Shown here one piece after another: positions 48,343-57,497 of a DNA stretch of 64,000 nt; position 1 is the first letter of the stretch, and every line of letters begins with the position of its first letter. The notes below the pieces were generated by a model that was not told the DNA's origin, ran no database searches, and was given only the letters and a program-made list of their open reading frames with translations. Made by a program: the position numbers and the translations under genes. Where the stretch lies: contig CAJTIU010000005.1 of NCBI GenBank assembly GCA_910576335.1, positions 124,001-188,000 of the forward strand, read 5' to 3'. Source of the DNA: Lachnospiraceae bacterium. Lineage in GTDB: Bacteria > Bacillota > Clostridia > Lachnospirales > Lachnospiraceae.

Positions 48343-48440
48343 CTGCATTGGAATTAAAGAAATGGGATTATTGGAAGTCGCGAGCCAGTAATGCAGAGTC
48401 ACCTACCTCTCTCCCATTTCTTTATAAAAGTGTGTAGGTG
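48343..48440 (+). promoter_or_regulatory. RNA with mutually exclusive stems before the endonuclease-like gene
   Basis: Three possible stems: S1 CTGCATT/AATGCAG (48343-48396), S2 AAAGAAATGGGA/TCCCATTTCTTT (48356-48423, 12 bp) and S3 CACCTAC/GTAGGTG (48400-48440). S2 overlaps both S1 and S3, which are compatible with each other. This either/or design is typical of riboswitches and attenuators. The next start codon is 20 bases after S3. Confidence 0.5.
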
Positions 48441-48460
48441 AGAAAGTAGGGAAAAGATTT

Positions 48461-50425
48461 ATGGGAAAAGCAGTTTATTTAAATGTTGGTGATAGAAAAG
48501 TATTAGCAACCAAAATAACTTATAATGATTTAATTGTTTTATACAAACAATATATAGATAAATATAGCAGTGTTCCTATGTTTACTCAATGTTTATCTAA
48601 ATATAATCTCCCACAGTCAGGAATTGTTAAATCAGTTATTAAAGATGAGGGTATTTCATATAATGAATTTTTATTACAATTTGGAAAAGTAAGAACTTTA
48701 AATGTAAATGGAATACATAAAAATATTAGCGATTTGAAATATGATGACTTGGTTATTTTATATAATCAATATATAAATAAATTTCATGAATTTCCAACAA
48801 CGAATAAATGTACATATCAATATAATTTACCTTCAAGACAAATTATTCTAAAAATATTAAAAGATTGTCAAATATCTGTTGATGAATTTAATAAACAATT
48901 TAGTATAAAAGATAAGAGACATATTTATGAAGATATTCATATTGGTGATATTATTGGCAGATGGAAAATAATAGAAAAAGGACAAAGCAAACAATCTAAA
49001 AAGAATAAAAATATTCCTTATTGGATTTGTCAATGTACATGTGGAAGTGAAATAATTAAAGAGGTTGGCGAAAACGCTCTAAAAAGAAAACAATCATTAA
49101 GTTGTGGATGTTTAAGGAACGAGGCTATTTCAAACTTAAAGGGAACAATTCGTTCACAATCATTTTATGATTGGTGCATAGAACATAGCCATGAAGAATG
49201 GTTGAAAAGATGGGACTATGATTTAAATGATTTTGATCCAAAATATATTTCATATTGCGCACATAAACAAGTTTATTTTAAATGTGATAAAGGAATTCAT
49301 AATAGTACAAAATATAAATTGGCACATGTTTCTCATATGGACATTATACGATGTAAGTATTGTAATTCTTTTGCACAAAAGTTAATAGATGAAAAAGGCA
49401 AAAGTGCTTTGGATTTATACTGGGATTATGACAAAAATAAACAAGATCCATGGGAAATTCCTGCATATTCAAAGGAACATGTATGGATTAAATGTACTAA
49501 AACAGATTATCATGGGTCATATAAAGTTTCTAGACAAGACGCTTTAAGAAATGAGTGCCCGTATTGCTCTCATATAAGGATTCATCCAAAAGATAGCTTT
49601 GCTCAATGGATGATTGATAAATATGGTAAAAATAATTTTGAAAAAATATGGAATTATGATATGAATAAAATTGATCCATTTACAATAGCACCTTCTACAA
49701 GAACATCAAAAGTTTGGTTAAATTGTATAGATACAACATATCATCCGCCAACTCATGTATATCCTAATGATGTAAAAAATCATGAACATCATTGCAGTTA
49801 TTGTGCTAGAAAGTCTGTTTGTAAAGAAGATAGTCTTGGTTATATATACCCAGAGTCATTTAAATATTGGTCTGATAAAAATAATAAGACACCTTATGAA
49901 TATTTACCACATTCAATTCAAAAAGTATGGTGGAAATGTAAAGATAGTATTCATAAAGATTATATTAGAAGTATTTGTGATTCTGTAAATTATGAATTTA
50001 GGTGTCCTAAGTGTTCATACGAAAAAAGTATATCATTTTTACAAGAAAAAGTGGATACATACATCACAGATAAATATGGTTATAATATGCTTCATGAACA
50101 TAATTGTAATATTGTTCCTATTAATCCAAAAACAAATTTTCCACTACCTTTTGATAATGAAATTGTTGAATTAAAATTAATTATTGAAGTCCATGGGAAA
50201 CAGCATTACGAAATAACAGGATTTACACAATTAACAGCAAAGCATTATAGTACCACACCTGAATATGAATTAAAATATCAAAAATGGAAAGATACATACA
50301 AAAAAGAATATGCTTTAAAAAATGGATATTACTTTTTAGAAATACCATATTGGACTGAAATTGATAATACATATCAGTCATTAATAGATGAAAAAATTAA
50401 AAAGATTTTAAAAGAAGCGGTTTAA
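48461..50425 (+). CDS. Zinc-module protein with Vsr-like homing endonuclease end, 654 aa
   Basis: Two repeated N-terminal helical modules (YNDLIVLYKQYIDKY and YDDLVILYNQYINKF), then several DUF4379-like zinc modules of W..C..CP.C type (CPYCSHIRIHPKDS, CSYCARKS, CPKCSYEKS). The end (ELKLIIEVHGKQHYE, then KKEYALKNGYYFLEIPYW) fits Vsr/EDxHD-type nucleases. Such proteins act as free-standing homing endonucleases in phages. The zinc modules probably bind DNA. It separates HU and recombinase genes, so it may be an insertion. Confidence 0.75.
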   Translation: MGKAVYLNVGDRKVLATKITYNDLIVLYKQYIDKYSSVPMFTQCLSKYNLPQSGIVKSVIKDEGISYNEFLLQFGKVRTLNVNGIHKNISDLKYDDLVILYNQYINKFHEFPTTNKCTYQYNLPSRQIILKILKDCQISVDEFNKQFSIKDKRHIYEDIHIGDIIGRWKIIEKGQSKQSKKNKNIPYWICQCTCGSEIIKEVGENALKRKQSLSCGCLRNEAISNLKGTIRSQSFYDWCIEHSHEEWLKRWDYDLNDFDPKYISYCAHKQVYFKCDKGIHNSTKYKLAHVSHMDIIRCKYCNSFAQKLIDEKGKSALDLYWDYDKNKQDPWEIPAYSKEHVWIKCTKTDYHGSYKVSRQDALRNECPYCSHIRIHPKDSFAQWMIDKYGKNNFEKIWNYDMNKIDPFTIAPSTRTSKVWLNCIDTTYHPPTHVYPNDVKNHEHHCSYCARKSVCKEDSLGYIYPESFKYWSDKNNKTPYEYLPHSIQKVWWKCKDSIHKDYIRSICDSVNYEFRCPKCSYEKSISFLQEKVDTYITDKYGYNMLHEHNCNIVPINPKTNFPLPFDNEIVELKLIIEVHGKQHYEITGFTQLTAKHYSTTPEYELKYQKWKDTYKKEYALKNGYYFLEIPYWTEIDNTYQSLIDEKIKKILKEAV

Positions 50426-50468
50426 TATTTAATCACTTCTTTTTTTGTTTGAAAGGAAGTGAAACTTT

Positions 50469-51422
50469 ATGGCAGAACGAAGTAAAAGAATCTGTTTATA
50501 TGACGAAAATAAGGCGAAAAATATAAATCAAGAAACATTAAAATTATTTCAAAAGTATCAAATTGACATGTCTATAAGGGATTTATCAAAAAATACAATT
50601 CAACAGTATAATTCAGATCTTATGCAGTGGTTTATTTATATGTATAATAATCAATTCAATTTATCTGTACTCGAAGCTAAAGATGATGATCTCGAAGAAT
50701 ACTATTATTGGAGGAAACAACAGGGGAATAACGTGAATAGGCAAAAGCGTGTAATGGCTTCTATTTCCGCTTTCTATAAGTTTTTGAGGAAGAAAAAATT
50801 AATCGTAGAATCACCAGTTGAATTTATCGAGCGTCCAAAAGCAGGGCAACCTATAACTGTGCAAACATATCTTACTAAAGAACAGGTGCAGTTAATGCGT
50901 GAGAAATTACAGGAACATGGAGATATTCAATTACAAGCTTATGCTTTTGTCTCATTGACTACTATGGCAAGAGTAAATGCTGTTGCAAATTTACGTTGGA
51001 AACAGATTGATTGGGATGAGCGTATATTTTCTGATGTATTAGAAAAAGAAGGAAAAATCGTCGAATTATCTTTTTCGGAAGAAACAAAAGAATATCTTAA
51101 AAATCTTGTACAATATAGAAAGGATAATGAGATAAATGACTATGGTTGGGTATTCATTAGTCCTTATGTGACAGAAGATAAACCTATAAATAACGGAACT
51201 TTAAATGATTGGTGTAAAGTAATTGGTGAAATGATTGGTGAACCAACTCTTCACTGCCATGATTTTCGTCATTCATATGCTACATTACTAAAAAACGAAG
51301 GTGTAAATTTAGAAGATGTCTCCGTAATGTTGAATCACTCTGGTACAGATGTAACAAAAAAATTTTATATTAAAACCGATACTTCTAAAGTCAGAAAAAT
51401 CAAGGATTCTATTTGTATTTAG
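50469..51422 (+). CDS. Tyrosine recombinase/integrase, 317 aa
   Basis: Start MAERSKRICLYDENKAKNIN. N-terminal SAM-like domain (SIRDLSKNTIQQYNSDLMQW) and a catalytic domain with Arg in TTMARVNAVANLRW, Lys in EKEGKIVEL, HDFRHSYATL, LNHSGTDVTKKFY. All main catalytic residues are present. Its place in the late-side gene block is like the SPbeta yom/yon region, which also carries a recombinase. With the one at 6.5 kb, the phage has two. Confidence 0.9.
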   Translation: MAERSKRICLYDENKAKNINQETLKLFQKYQIDMSIRDLSKNTIQQYNSDLMQWFIYMYNNQFNLSVLEAKDDDLEEYYYWRKQQGNNVNRQKRVMASISAFYKFLRKKKLIVESPVEFIERPKAGQPITVQTYLTKEQVQLMREKLQEHGDIQLQAYAFVSLTTMARVNAVANLRWKQIDWDERIFSDVLEKEGKIVELSFSEETKEYLKNLVQYRKDNEINDYGWVFISPYVTEDKPINNGTLNDWCKVIGEMIGEPTLHCHDFRHSYATLLKNEGVNLEDVSVMLNHSGTDVTKKFYIKTDTSKVRKIKDSICI

Positions 51423-51776
51423 CCAAATAAATTTCCAATTTAAATTCCTTTAAGTTAATTCTTCGTGTTTACACAATGAGGATTTTTTGTATCTCAGTAT
51501 TGATAATAATCTCAAATAGAACAAACCGGCAACTTCTGTAATCATAATGACAAACTAGATTAAAAATACTGTAAAACTATATCATTTCTAAAAATTAATT
51601 ACGATAAATCGTAATTAGTCATAACAAAATATTTCAGAGATAACCATATTGATTATGGTTGAAGGTCAATTTAATTACAAGTTGACCTTTAATAAAGAGA
51701 ATGACTGCTGTGCGGTCTGGCATCCTGGAAAGACGGGAAACGTTAGGAGGGTTTTCTACACTCTCCTATTTTTCAT
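51423..51776 (+). other. Gene-free stretch before tRNA-Tyr
   Basis: Contains AATTACGAT, AA, ATCGTAATT (about 51597-51616), AAGGTCAA/TTGACCTT (about 51662-51691) and AGGAG/CTCCT just before the tRNA. The last resembles GGAG...CTCC before tRNA-Ser at 52751. These may be processing or attachment sites. No gene. Confidence 0.45.
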
Positions 51777-51859
51777 GGGCAGGTAGCCTAGTGGCGAAGG
51801 CGGCGGGCTGTAAACCCGTTACATTAGAAACACCGCAGGTTCGAATCCTGCTCTGCCCA
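51777..51859 (+). tRNA. tRNA-Tyr (anticodon GTA)
   Basis: Acceptor GGGCAGG with CTCTGCCC, anticodon loop CTGTAAA, long variable arm and T arm GCAGG-TTCGAAT-CCTGC, discriminator A. Complete; CCA not clearly encoded. Confidence 0.92.
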
Positions 51860-51906
51860 TTAGGTAAAATGTAAGTATGAATACCAAAAAAGAAAGTAGG
51901 TGAATT

Positions 51907-52164
51907 ATGTCTGAAGTATACGTAAAATACTCTGATTTTCTCAATTCTGTCACTGATGTTATATCATTTGAATTATTAACGGATGTAATTTTAAGTTTAA
52001 AATATGATGCTGAATCTGAATCTCTTGTCATGAGTATGGAAGACAAAATTACTGATAATACAGAGCTTCACGGCAGTCTTGATCTCGACCGGCTTAACAC
52101 ATTAATCAAGACACTTACAATTATAAGAAATCAAATAAAAGAATCTAAGAGAGGTGAAACATAA
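51907..52164 (+). CDS. Hypothetical protein, 85 aa
   Basis: Starts MSEVYVKYSDFLNSVTDVIS. Strand/helix mix with an ISFELLTDVILSLKYDAESE core and a C-terminal helix (LNTLIKTLTIIRNQIKESKR). The stop overlaps the next start (TAATG). The position after the phosphoesterase and recombinase fits SPbeta yonI/yonH, but I cannot confirm homology. Confidence 0.6.
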   Translation: MSEVYVKYSDFLNSVTDVISFELLTDVILSLKYDAESESLVMSMEDKITDNTELHGSLDLDRLNTLIKTLTIIRNQIKESKRGET

Positions 52165-52739
52165 TGGATTTAAAAGTTACAAACAATATAGATAATAATA
52201 TTTTTTCAACGCATGTTACTGTTGATGCATTTGGTACTGAGCAGCTGTCAGAGGATGAAGAAAAAGAACTCGTATCTAACTTTCCGGTAAAACTGGCATA
52301 TAGAAATCTAAAGTTTACAAAAAATATCAAGATTAATGGAACCGTTCCAGAAATTACTGACGAGCATGTAAGTGATAACACAGTTAATTCTGGTTCTGAA
52401 GAAAAAGATCCAGGAAATACAGAAAATGAAATTGGTGTTTCAGCCACTTCTATTGAGCCAGATACATCTACAACGGCTCATATTGTCACAGTATCATTAC
52501 CGCCATTATCTAATAAGGAATTTCTAATTAATGAGGGTTTTGATGCTTACTATAAAATTGATTGTGCAAAAATTTCTCCTTCCGTTTTGGATGAGAATGT
52601 TATAACTACGAAGGAAATAGCAGCACAAACTTATTGTTTAATCTTTGCACAGGTTGTATGTGATGCTGTTAGAGAAATTATGAGTGAACTCAGAAAGAAA
52701 GCTCCTGCATTTGAGGGAGAAGTAATTGTTTCTGTATAG
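52164..52739 (+). CDS. Hypothetical protein, 191 aa
   Basis: Starts MDLKVTNNIDNNIFSTHVTV. A strand-rich N terminus is followed by a low-complexity Thr/Ser/Glu stretch and a C-terminal helical part (EIAAQTYCLIFAQVVCDAVR). It may be a structural or head-associated protein. Coupled to the previous gene. Confidence 0.6.
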   Translation: MDLKVTNNIDNNIFSTHVTVDAFGTEQLSEDEEKELVSNFPVKLAYRNLKFTKNIKINGTVPEITDEHVSDNTVNSGSEEKDPGNTENEIGVSATSIEPDTSTTAHIVTVSLPPLSNKEFLINEGFDAYYKIDCAKISPSVLDENVITTKEIAAQTYCLIFAQVVCDAVREIMSELRKKAPAFEGEVIVSV

Positions 52740-52787
52740 AAAAATAACTGGAGGGTAGTTAATATCAGTACTACTCTCCTATTCTAT

Positions 52788-52870
52788 GCAAAGCAAACCT
52801 ACAAGGTGTAGGACTCCGCTGCTAACGGATGTGTTCTGAAAAGAATGGACTTCGATTGTTCTGCTTTACG
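52788..52870 (+). tRNA. tRNA-Ser (anticodon GCT)
   Basis: Acceptor GCAAAGC/GCTTTAC with one C-A mismatch, D arm CCTA/TAGG, anticodon loop CTGCTAA, long variable arm and T arm with TTCGATT loop; discriminator G fits Ser. GGAG...CTCC hairpin lies just upstream at 52751-52780. Confidence 0.75.
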
Positions 52871-52875
52871 GTCAT

Positions 52876-52960
52876 GCTAACGTATGCAAATGGTTATAAG
52901 CAAGCTATCTTGAAAATAGATAACCCGAAAGGTCTGTAGGTTCGAATCCTACCGTTGGTG
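52876..52960 (+). tRNA. tRNA-Ser (anticodon TGA)
   Basis: Acceptor GCTAACG/CGTTGGT (two G-U), short D arm TGC/GCA, anticodon loop CTTGAAA on a four-pair stem, long variable arm and T arm GTAGG-TTCGAAT-CCTAC; discriminator G. Starts five bases after tRNA-Ser(GCT). Confidence 0.75.
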
Positions 52961-53348
52961 CTTTAAAAAGAATTTCATTTGGAAAACATTATATTTTTTT
53001 CTATAATGTATTGAAAATAATTTGTAAATATGGTAGGATATATATGTTTTAAATGTCAATTTATCACTTTGCACAATTCATAAAAGTTTTTTGTGTCTGT
53101 TTTTGTGAAAGATTCATATTGACATTTTGTTTTAGGACAAGCAAGTAATAACTGTTAATTTCATACATTATATTATATCATACATATTTAAAATATATGA
53201 TACAATACTAAAATTAGAAATTCAAGTATATTTGCTTCAGATATTTATTTCCAATTTTTACATACTTGAATAATTTATATAAATATGCTTGGAACTGGTT
53301 TTCAAAAAGTGAACATTCACACCATAACAGCGAATAGAGGTATTGATT
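52961..53348 (+). other. Gene-free AT-rich stretch
   Basis: No gene. It is very AT-rich with a weak palindrome near 53175-53205 (TATATTATATCATACATA-type repeats). It probably contains the promoter of the two genes that follow; none stands out. Confidence 0.4.
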
Positions 53349-53588
53349 ATGTATTTGAAGAATGACACAAAAAGGATTTTAGAAAAATTTATTGGTAAAA
53401 GTATTTTAGAATTATCTCAAATGGATTTAAAAGATGAAATTTCTTTTGTTGAATCAAGAACTGGTGGATCGCTTGGTTTTTCAAAAGAAATAGATATTCG
53501 CATGCAAGGAAGAGGTAATCCTTTGATGACAAGAAAAAGAATTTGTACAATGGAAGATGTTGATAAAAAAATACTGGAGATGCGTTAA
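53349..53588 (+). CDS. Hypothetical protein, 79 aa, first of a two-gene unit
   Basis: Start MYLKNDTKRILEKFIGKSIL follows GAGGTATTGATT. Helix then strands with a basic glycine-rich loop (MQGRGNPLMTRKRICT). The stop TAA overlaps nothing and the next gene starts immediately. The unit lies between tRNA genes, a usual site for accessory (moron) genes. Confidence 0.6.
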   Translation: MYLKNDTKRILEKFIGKSILELSQMDLKDEISFVESRTGGSLGFSKEIDIRMQGRGNPLMTRKRICTMEDVDKKILEMR

Positions 53589-54239
53589 ATGGAACCAGAA
53601 AAGACAATTGAGATAAACAGTTCAATGTTATCAGAACAATCAGAATTGTTAAATACAGTTTTTAGAATGTATATAGAGGATATAAATCCTTTTATCGTCA
53701 GATTCGAAGTTTCTAAAGGCGAATTTCCCATTGAAGTCCAAAATGAAATTAGGGCAATATATGGGCATCTTGTAAGAGCAACAATGTCAACGTCACCTGA
53801 ACAAGTTCTTAGAAATATAGAGAAAATGAAATCTCACTCTAAAAGAGCTTTGTTGGATTGTTTTAAATATACAAGTATTATCTGTTCTGATAATTATGAT
53901 GATTTTATGAATAGATACGAAAATATAGATTTGACTTATTTAGGAAATGGACAATTCCTTACTGATATTGTAAAAAGATGTCGAAATGCCAGAAGTGATC
54001 TTCAAAAAGCTAAAATTGCAGAGACAACTAATATTTCAGAAGATGATTTATTTTCTTTATATCAAGATGCTTATAGACAATTTGAAGAATTAAATAATAA
54101 ACTTCAACTGGCAGAAGAATCCGCTGCTTTTTTACAGCATAAAGCCTCAAAAAAAGATAAGATCTCTAAAATATCTCTTTGGACTGGTATAGGAGGATTT
54201 ATTGTTGGAATTATAGGGATTTTAATTAATTTTATATAA
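53589..54239 (+). CDS. Tail-anchored membrane protein, 216 aa
   Basis: Starts MEPEKTIEINSSMLSEQSEL. A long helical cytosolic part with coiled-coil stretches (DAYRQFEELNNKLQLAEESA) ends in a transmembrane helix, WTGIGGFIVGIIGILINF. A terminator follows. It is probably a moron protein, perhaps exclusion or defence; no domain recognised. Confidence 0.65.
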   Translation: MEPEKTIEINSSMLSEQSELLNTVFRMYIEDINPFIVRFEVSKGEFPIEVQNEIRAIYGHLVRATMSTSPEQVLRNIEKMKSHSKRALLDCFKYTSIICSDNYDDFMNRYENIDLTYLGNGQFLTDIVKRCRNARSDLQKAKIAETTNISEDDLFSLYQDAYRQFEELNNKLQLAEESAAFLQHKASKKDKISKISLWTGIGGFIVGIIGILINFI

Positions 54240-54250
54240 TCCATATACAT

Positions 54251-54290
54251 AAAAGAGACTATAAATTTATTTATGGTTTCTTTTTTATTT
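54251..54290 (+). terminator. Intrinsic terminator of the two-gene unit
   Basis: AAAAGAGAC...ATAAAT and ATTTAT...GGTTTCTTTT form an imperfect long stem followed by TTTTATTTT. Confidence 0.75.
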
Positions 54291-54315
54291 TCCCTATTAA
54301 AGAGAATATAATTAA

Positions 54316-54388
54316 CTGAATATAGGACAATTGGTAGTTCGCTAGTTTTGGAAACCAGACGTTGTAGGTTCGAGTCCTGCTATTCAGA
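54316..54388 (+). tRNA. tRNA-Pro (anticodon TGG)
   Basis: Acceptor CTGAATA/TATTCAG perfect, anticodon stem CTAGT/ACCAG with one A-C mismatch and loop TTTGGAA, T arm with TTCGAGT loop, discriminator A. Confidence 0.8.
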
Positions 54389-54457
54389 TTTCAGACGGTC
54401 ATCATGACTGTCTTTTTTTATTGAATAAAATTTTGAAAATGAAAGGATGGCGGCAAC

Positions 54458-55654
54458 ATGTCAAGAAAAAAATCACAATCATCTGGTAATAAACCGTTGC
54501 CAGCCAATCAGCAAAAAGGAGAAAAAGAATGTAGTTTTTGTCATAATCACAAAAAGCTAACAGAGTTTTATATAAGTAAGAATCCATTATTTTCAGTGGA
54601 TGGGCGTGTTCCTGTTTGCAAAGATTGTGTAATAAATAAATCTTTAAATGAAGATGGAACGATTAATGAACTGGAATTAAATAAGATATTAAAGAAAATT
54701 GATCGTCCGTACTATAAAGACTTAATCGAAAGTGCAATAAATGGATTTAAGAAAGAGCATTCTTATATTGAAGACGATAAAGTTTCATTTTATGGGAAAG
54801 AAATTTTACAACGATATTTCAGACTAATAGCGATGAGACAGGATAGAGATAAATCCTATGAAGATTCTGAAAAGGATGATTTTGTCCATAAAACAAGTAA
54901 TACTCCACAAAGTACAAAGGAAAAAATTGCTCAAAAATATGCAGATATAAAAGAAAACAAATTATATAAAAATGAGCAAATAAAACAAGAATCAAATATT
55001 AAATGGACAAAAGATGATAAGCAAAACATGAAATATATCATTTCTAAACTTGGTTATGATCCGTTTGAAGATGTTGGATTAGACGAATTTGACAGAAAAT
55101 ATTGTTTTAATCTATTATCTGGATATTTTGATACTCCAGGGATATTGGAAGATGGACATAAAAAGCAGTGCGTTATTGAAATAACAATGTCGTATTGTCA
55201 ATGTAGGAAAATTACAGATGAATTGAATACAGAGCTTTCCAAGTTAGAAGTCAATGAAAAAAGAATTACCTCATTAACTAACGCAAAAACTTCGCTCTTA
55301 AGTTCGATTGCAAATATTGCTAAAGATAACAATATTTCATCTAATTATAGTAAACAAGCAAGTCAGGGTCAAGATTCTATTTCAGCTATGATGAAAGAGA
55401 TGGAAAAACATGATTTTGAAGAAATTAAAGTGAATTTATTTGATATAAAAACAAGTGAAGCATTTAGGCAAATAGATGAGATTAGTAATACCAACATTTC
55501 AAATCAATTAACACTTGATAGCAGTGAATATAGTGATATTGTCAAAGAACAACGAGATCTTATTAGAAAATACGAATCCTCTATTGATGAATTAAAAGAA
55601 GAAAATAGAAAATTGAAAAATAGAATTATTGATTTAGAAATAGATAAGAGGTGA
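54458..55654 (+). CDS. Probable terminase-associated (small-subunit-like) protein, 398 aa
   Basis: N-terminal zinc finger (CSFCHNHKKLTEFYISK...CKDC), helical middle, long C-terminal coiled coil (DELKEENRKLKNRIIDLE). It lies directly before the large terminase with a 5-base gap. In many phages this slot holds the small terminase subunit; here the layout is unusual (zinc finger plus coiled coil), so I keep the call tentative. Confidence 0.6.
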   Translation: MSRKKSQSSGNKPLPANQQKGEKECSFCHNHKKLTEFYISKNPLFSVDGRVPVCKDCVINKSLNEDGTINELELNKILKKIDRPYYKDLIESAINGFKKEHSYIEDDKVSFYGKEILQRYFRLIAMRQDRDKSYEDSEKDDFVHKTSNTPQSTKEKIAQKYADIKENKLYKNEQIKQESNIKWTKDDKQNMKYIISKLGYDPFEDVGLDEFDRKYCFNLLSGYFDTPGILEDGHKKQCVIEITMSYCQCRKITDELNTELSKLEVNEKRITSLTNAKTSLLSSIANIAKDNNISSNYSKQASQGQDSISAMMKEMEKHDFEEIKVNLFDIKTSEAFRQIDEISNTNISNQLTLDSSEYSDIVKEQRDLIRKYESSIDELKEENRKLKNRIIDLEIDKR

Positions 55655-55659
55655 TATAA

Positions 55660-57480
55660 ATGGAAATTTATTCGCCTATGTCATCAAAAGAATTAAGTCA
55701 ACGAAAAATAGAAGAATTTAATAAAATGGCTAGGATAATTCAATGGGGAAGAAAAAATCCCGTAAAATTCTGTGAGTTATTTTTTGGATTGAAATTAATT
55801 GACTATCAAGCCTATTGTTTCATGAAAACGTGGAGTGTTCAATATGCATTGTGGGCAGAATGTCGTGGAGCCGGGAAAGATACTTTAATGGCTGCATACA
55901 ATATGACACGATTAGTGTTAATACCTAATTATAGTATTTATGTAAGTTCAAATACATACGCCCAGTCTGTTGATTCCTGCAATAAACTGAAAGATATTGC
56001 TTTAAAAAGGATTCCTTCTTTTGCAAGTGCCACTGATATTTTTGCTAGGGAGGTTGATCGTACCGGCACAAATAGTGATACAGGGTTCTTACAAGCCCCC
56101 ACTTTCAAATTCAGATTGTTCAATAACTCAAAAATGGAAGCTTTGTCTTCAAATCTTGAAGCTATTCGTGGTAAACGTGGATCGGCATGGTTTAATGAAA
56201 CTGCATGGAAAACAGCTGAAGAGCTTGCAGTTGTTGAAAATTACGCAAATGTAGATAGTAATTTTTCGAGTAGTACAAAAAAAGTACAATATATTCAACC
56301 TCCACAAATGCCATTGCAGTTACTATATACTTCTTCTGTTGGAGATGTTACATATCCATTTTTTGAAAAATATAAAACATTTTATAAAAAAATGCTTGTT
56401 GGAAATAGCAATTACTTTTGTTTTGATTTAAACGCATATGATATTCTAAACCATTCTAGCTTTGATGGGGAACCAATAAAAGCACACCTAAGTGAAGATA
56501 TTATTAAAAAGGCTATAGAAGAAGATCCTGATAATGCGGATGTTGAATTATTTAATAAATTCAGAAAAGGTGGCGGATCAAATGCAGTTGTTACTATGGA
56601 TGAACTTATTAGAAATTCTACAACACGTAAACCGCTTCTATATAATGATACTGGTAAAAAGAAATTTATATTTTGTTATGATCCTGCAAGAAATTTTGAC
56701 GGAAGTATTCTTAGTATATTCCAAATAATAAATGATAAAGAAGTCGGATATAAATTAAGACTTGAAAATGTTGTTCCTATGGTAGACCAAAATAGTAAAA
56801 ATAAAACCCCTCTTCCTATGCCGGCACAGTTAGAAATTATCAAAGAACTGATGATAAAATATAATGGAGAACGTGCTGCTGAATGGGAAAATATTGATTT
56901 TTATATTGATGCTGGTTCTGGCGGTGGTGGTATAAGTGCAGTTGCGGATCAGTTAATGGACGATTGGGTTGATAAATATGGCGGCAAGCACAGAGGAATT
57001 ATTGATCCAGAACATAAACAATATGAAACTGCAAGAAAAAAATATGTTAATGCAATGCCAATAGTTCATCTTGTAGACCCACAAGGATACAAAAAGATAA
57101 TGTATGACGCTGTTTCAAAAATGGTTAAATTAAATCTTATTGAGTTTGCTAATTATGATAATAAAGATTATATCATGGTTGAAAATAAAGATGGCAGTTT
57201 TGACACGGTACAACTAACACAGGAAGAACAATTAGCATTAGCGCAAATGCACATTGCTAAAATACAATTATCATATATGTGTAGATATGATACCCCTAAT
57301 GGAGGTGTCACGTATGAATTGGCAAAAGATAAAAAAGGACATGATGATCATGCATATACAATGGCTGAAGGTGGTTATGCACTTGCAAGATTGCGAAGAG
57401 TAGATTTACTAACTGACCATAATAAAAAAGAAACAGGATTTGAACATGCTCCATCTTGTGTTTCTAATATTGACTTCTAG
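55660..57480 (+). CDS. terL: Terminase large subunit, 606 aa
   Basis: N-terminal ATPase: Walker A ECRGAGKDTLMA (about residues 65-76), a VSSNTYAQS region, Walker-B-like GSAWFNETAW (about 170-180). C-terminal RNase-H-like nuclease: FCYDPARNFDGSI (about 337), FYIDAGSGGGGIS (about 413) and HDDHAYTMAEGG (about 565). It packages DNA into the prohead. It ends in TAG, followed at once by the ribosome site of the portal gene. SPbeta-like phages encode a homologue (yonF region). Confidence 0.92.
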   Translation: MEIYSPMSSKELSQRKIEEFNKMARIIQWGRKNPVKFCELFFGLKLIDYQAYCFMKTWSVQYALWAECRGAGKDTLMAAYNMTRLVLIPNYSIYVSSNTYAQSVDSCNKLKDIALKRIPSFASATDIFAREVDRTGTNSDTGFLQAPTFKFRLFNNSKMEALSSNLEAIRGKRGSAWFNETAWKTAEELAVVENYANVDSNFSSSTKKVQYIQPPQMPLQLLYTSSVGDVTYPFFEKYKTFYKKMLVGNSNYFCFDLNAYDILNHSSFDGEPIKAHLSEDIIKKAIEEDPDNADVELFNKFRKGGGSNAVVTMDELIRNSTTRKPLLYNDTGKKKFIFCYDPARNFDGSILSIFQIINDKEVGYKLRLENVVPMVDQNSKNKTPLPMPAQLEIIKELMIKYNGERAAEWENIDFYIDAGSGGGGISAVADQLMDDWVDKYGGKHRGIIDPEHKQYETARKKYVNAMPIVHLVDPQGYKKIMYDAVSKMVKLNLIEFANYDNKDYIMVENKDGSFDTVQLTQEEQLALAQMHIAKIQLSYMCRYDTPNGGVTYELAKDKKGHDDHAYTMAEGGYALARLRRVDLLTDHNKKETGFEHAPSCVSNIDF

Positions 57481-57497
57481 GAAAGGAGGGTGATAAT

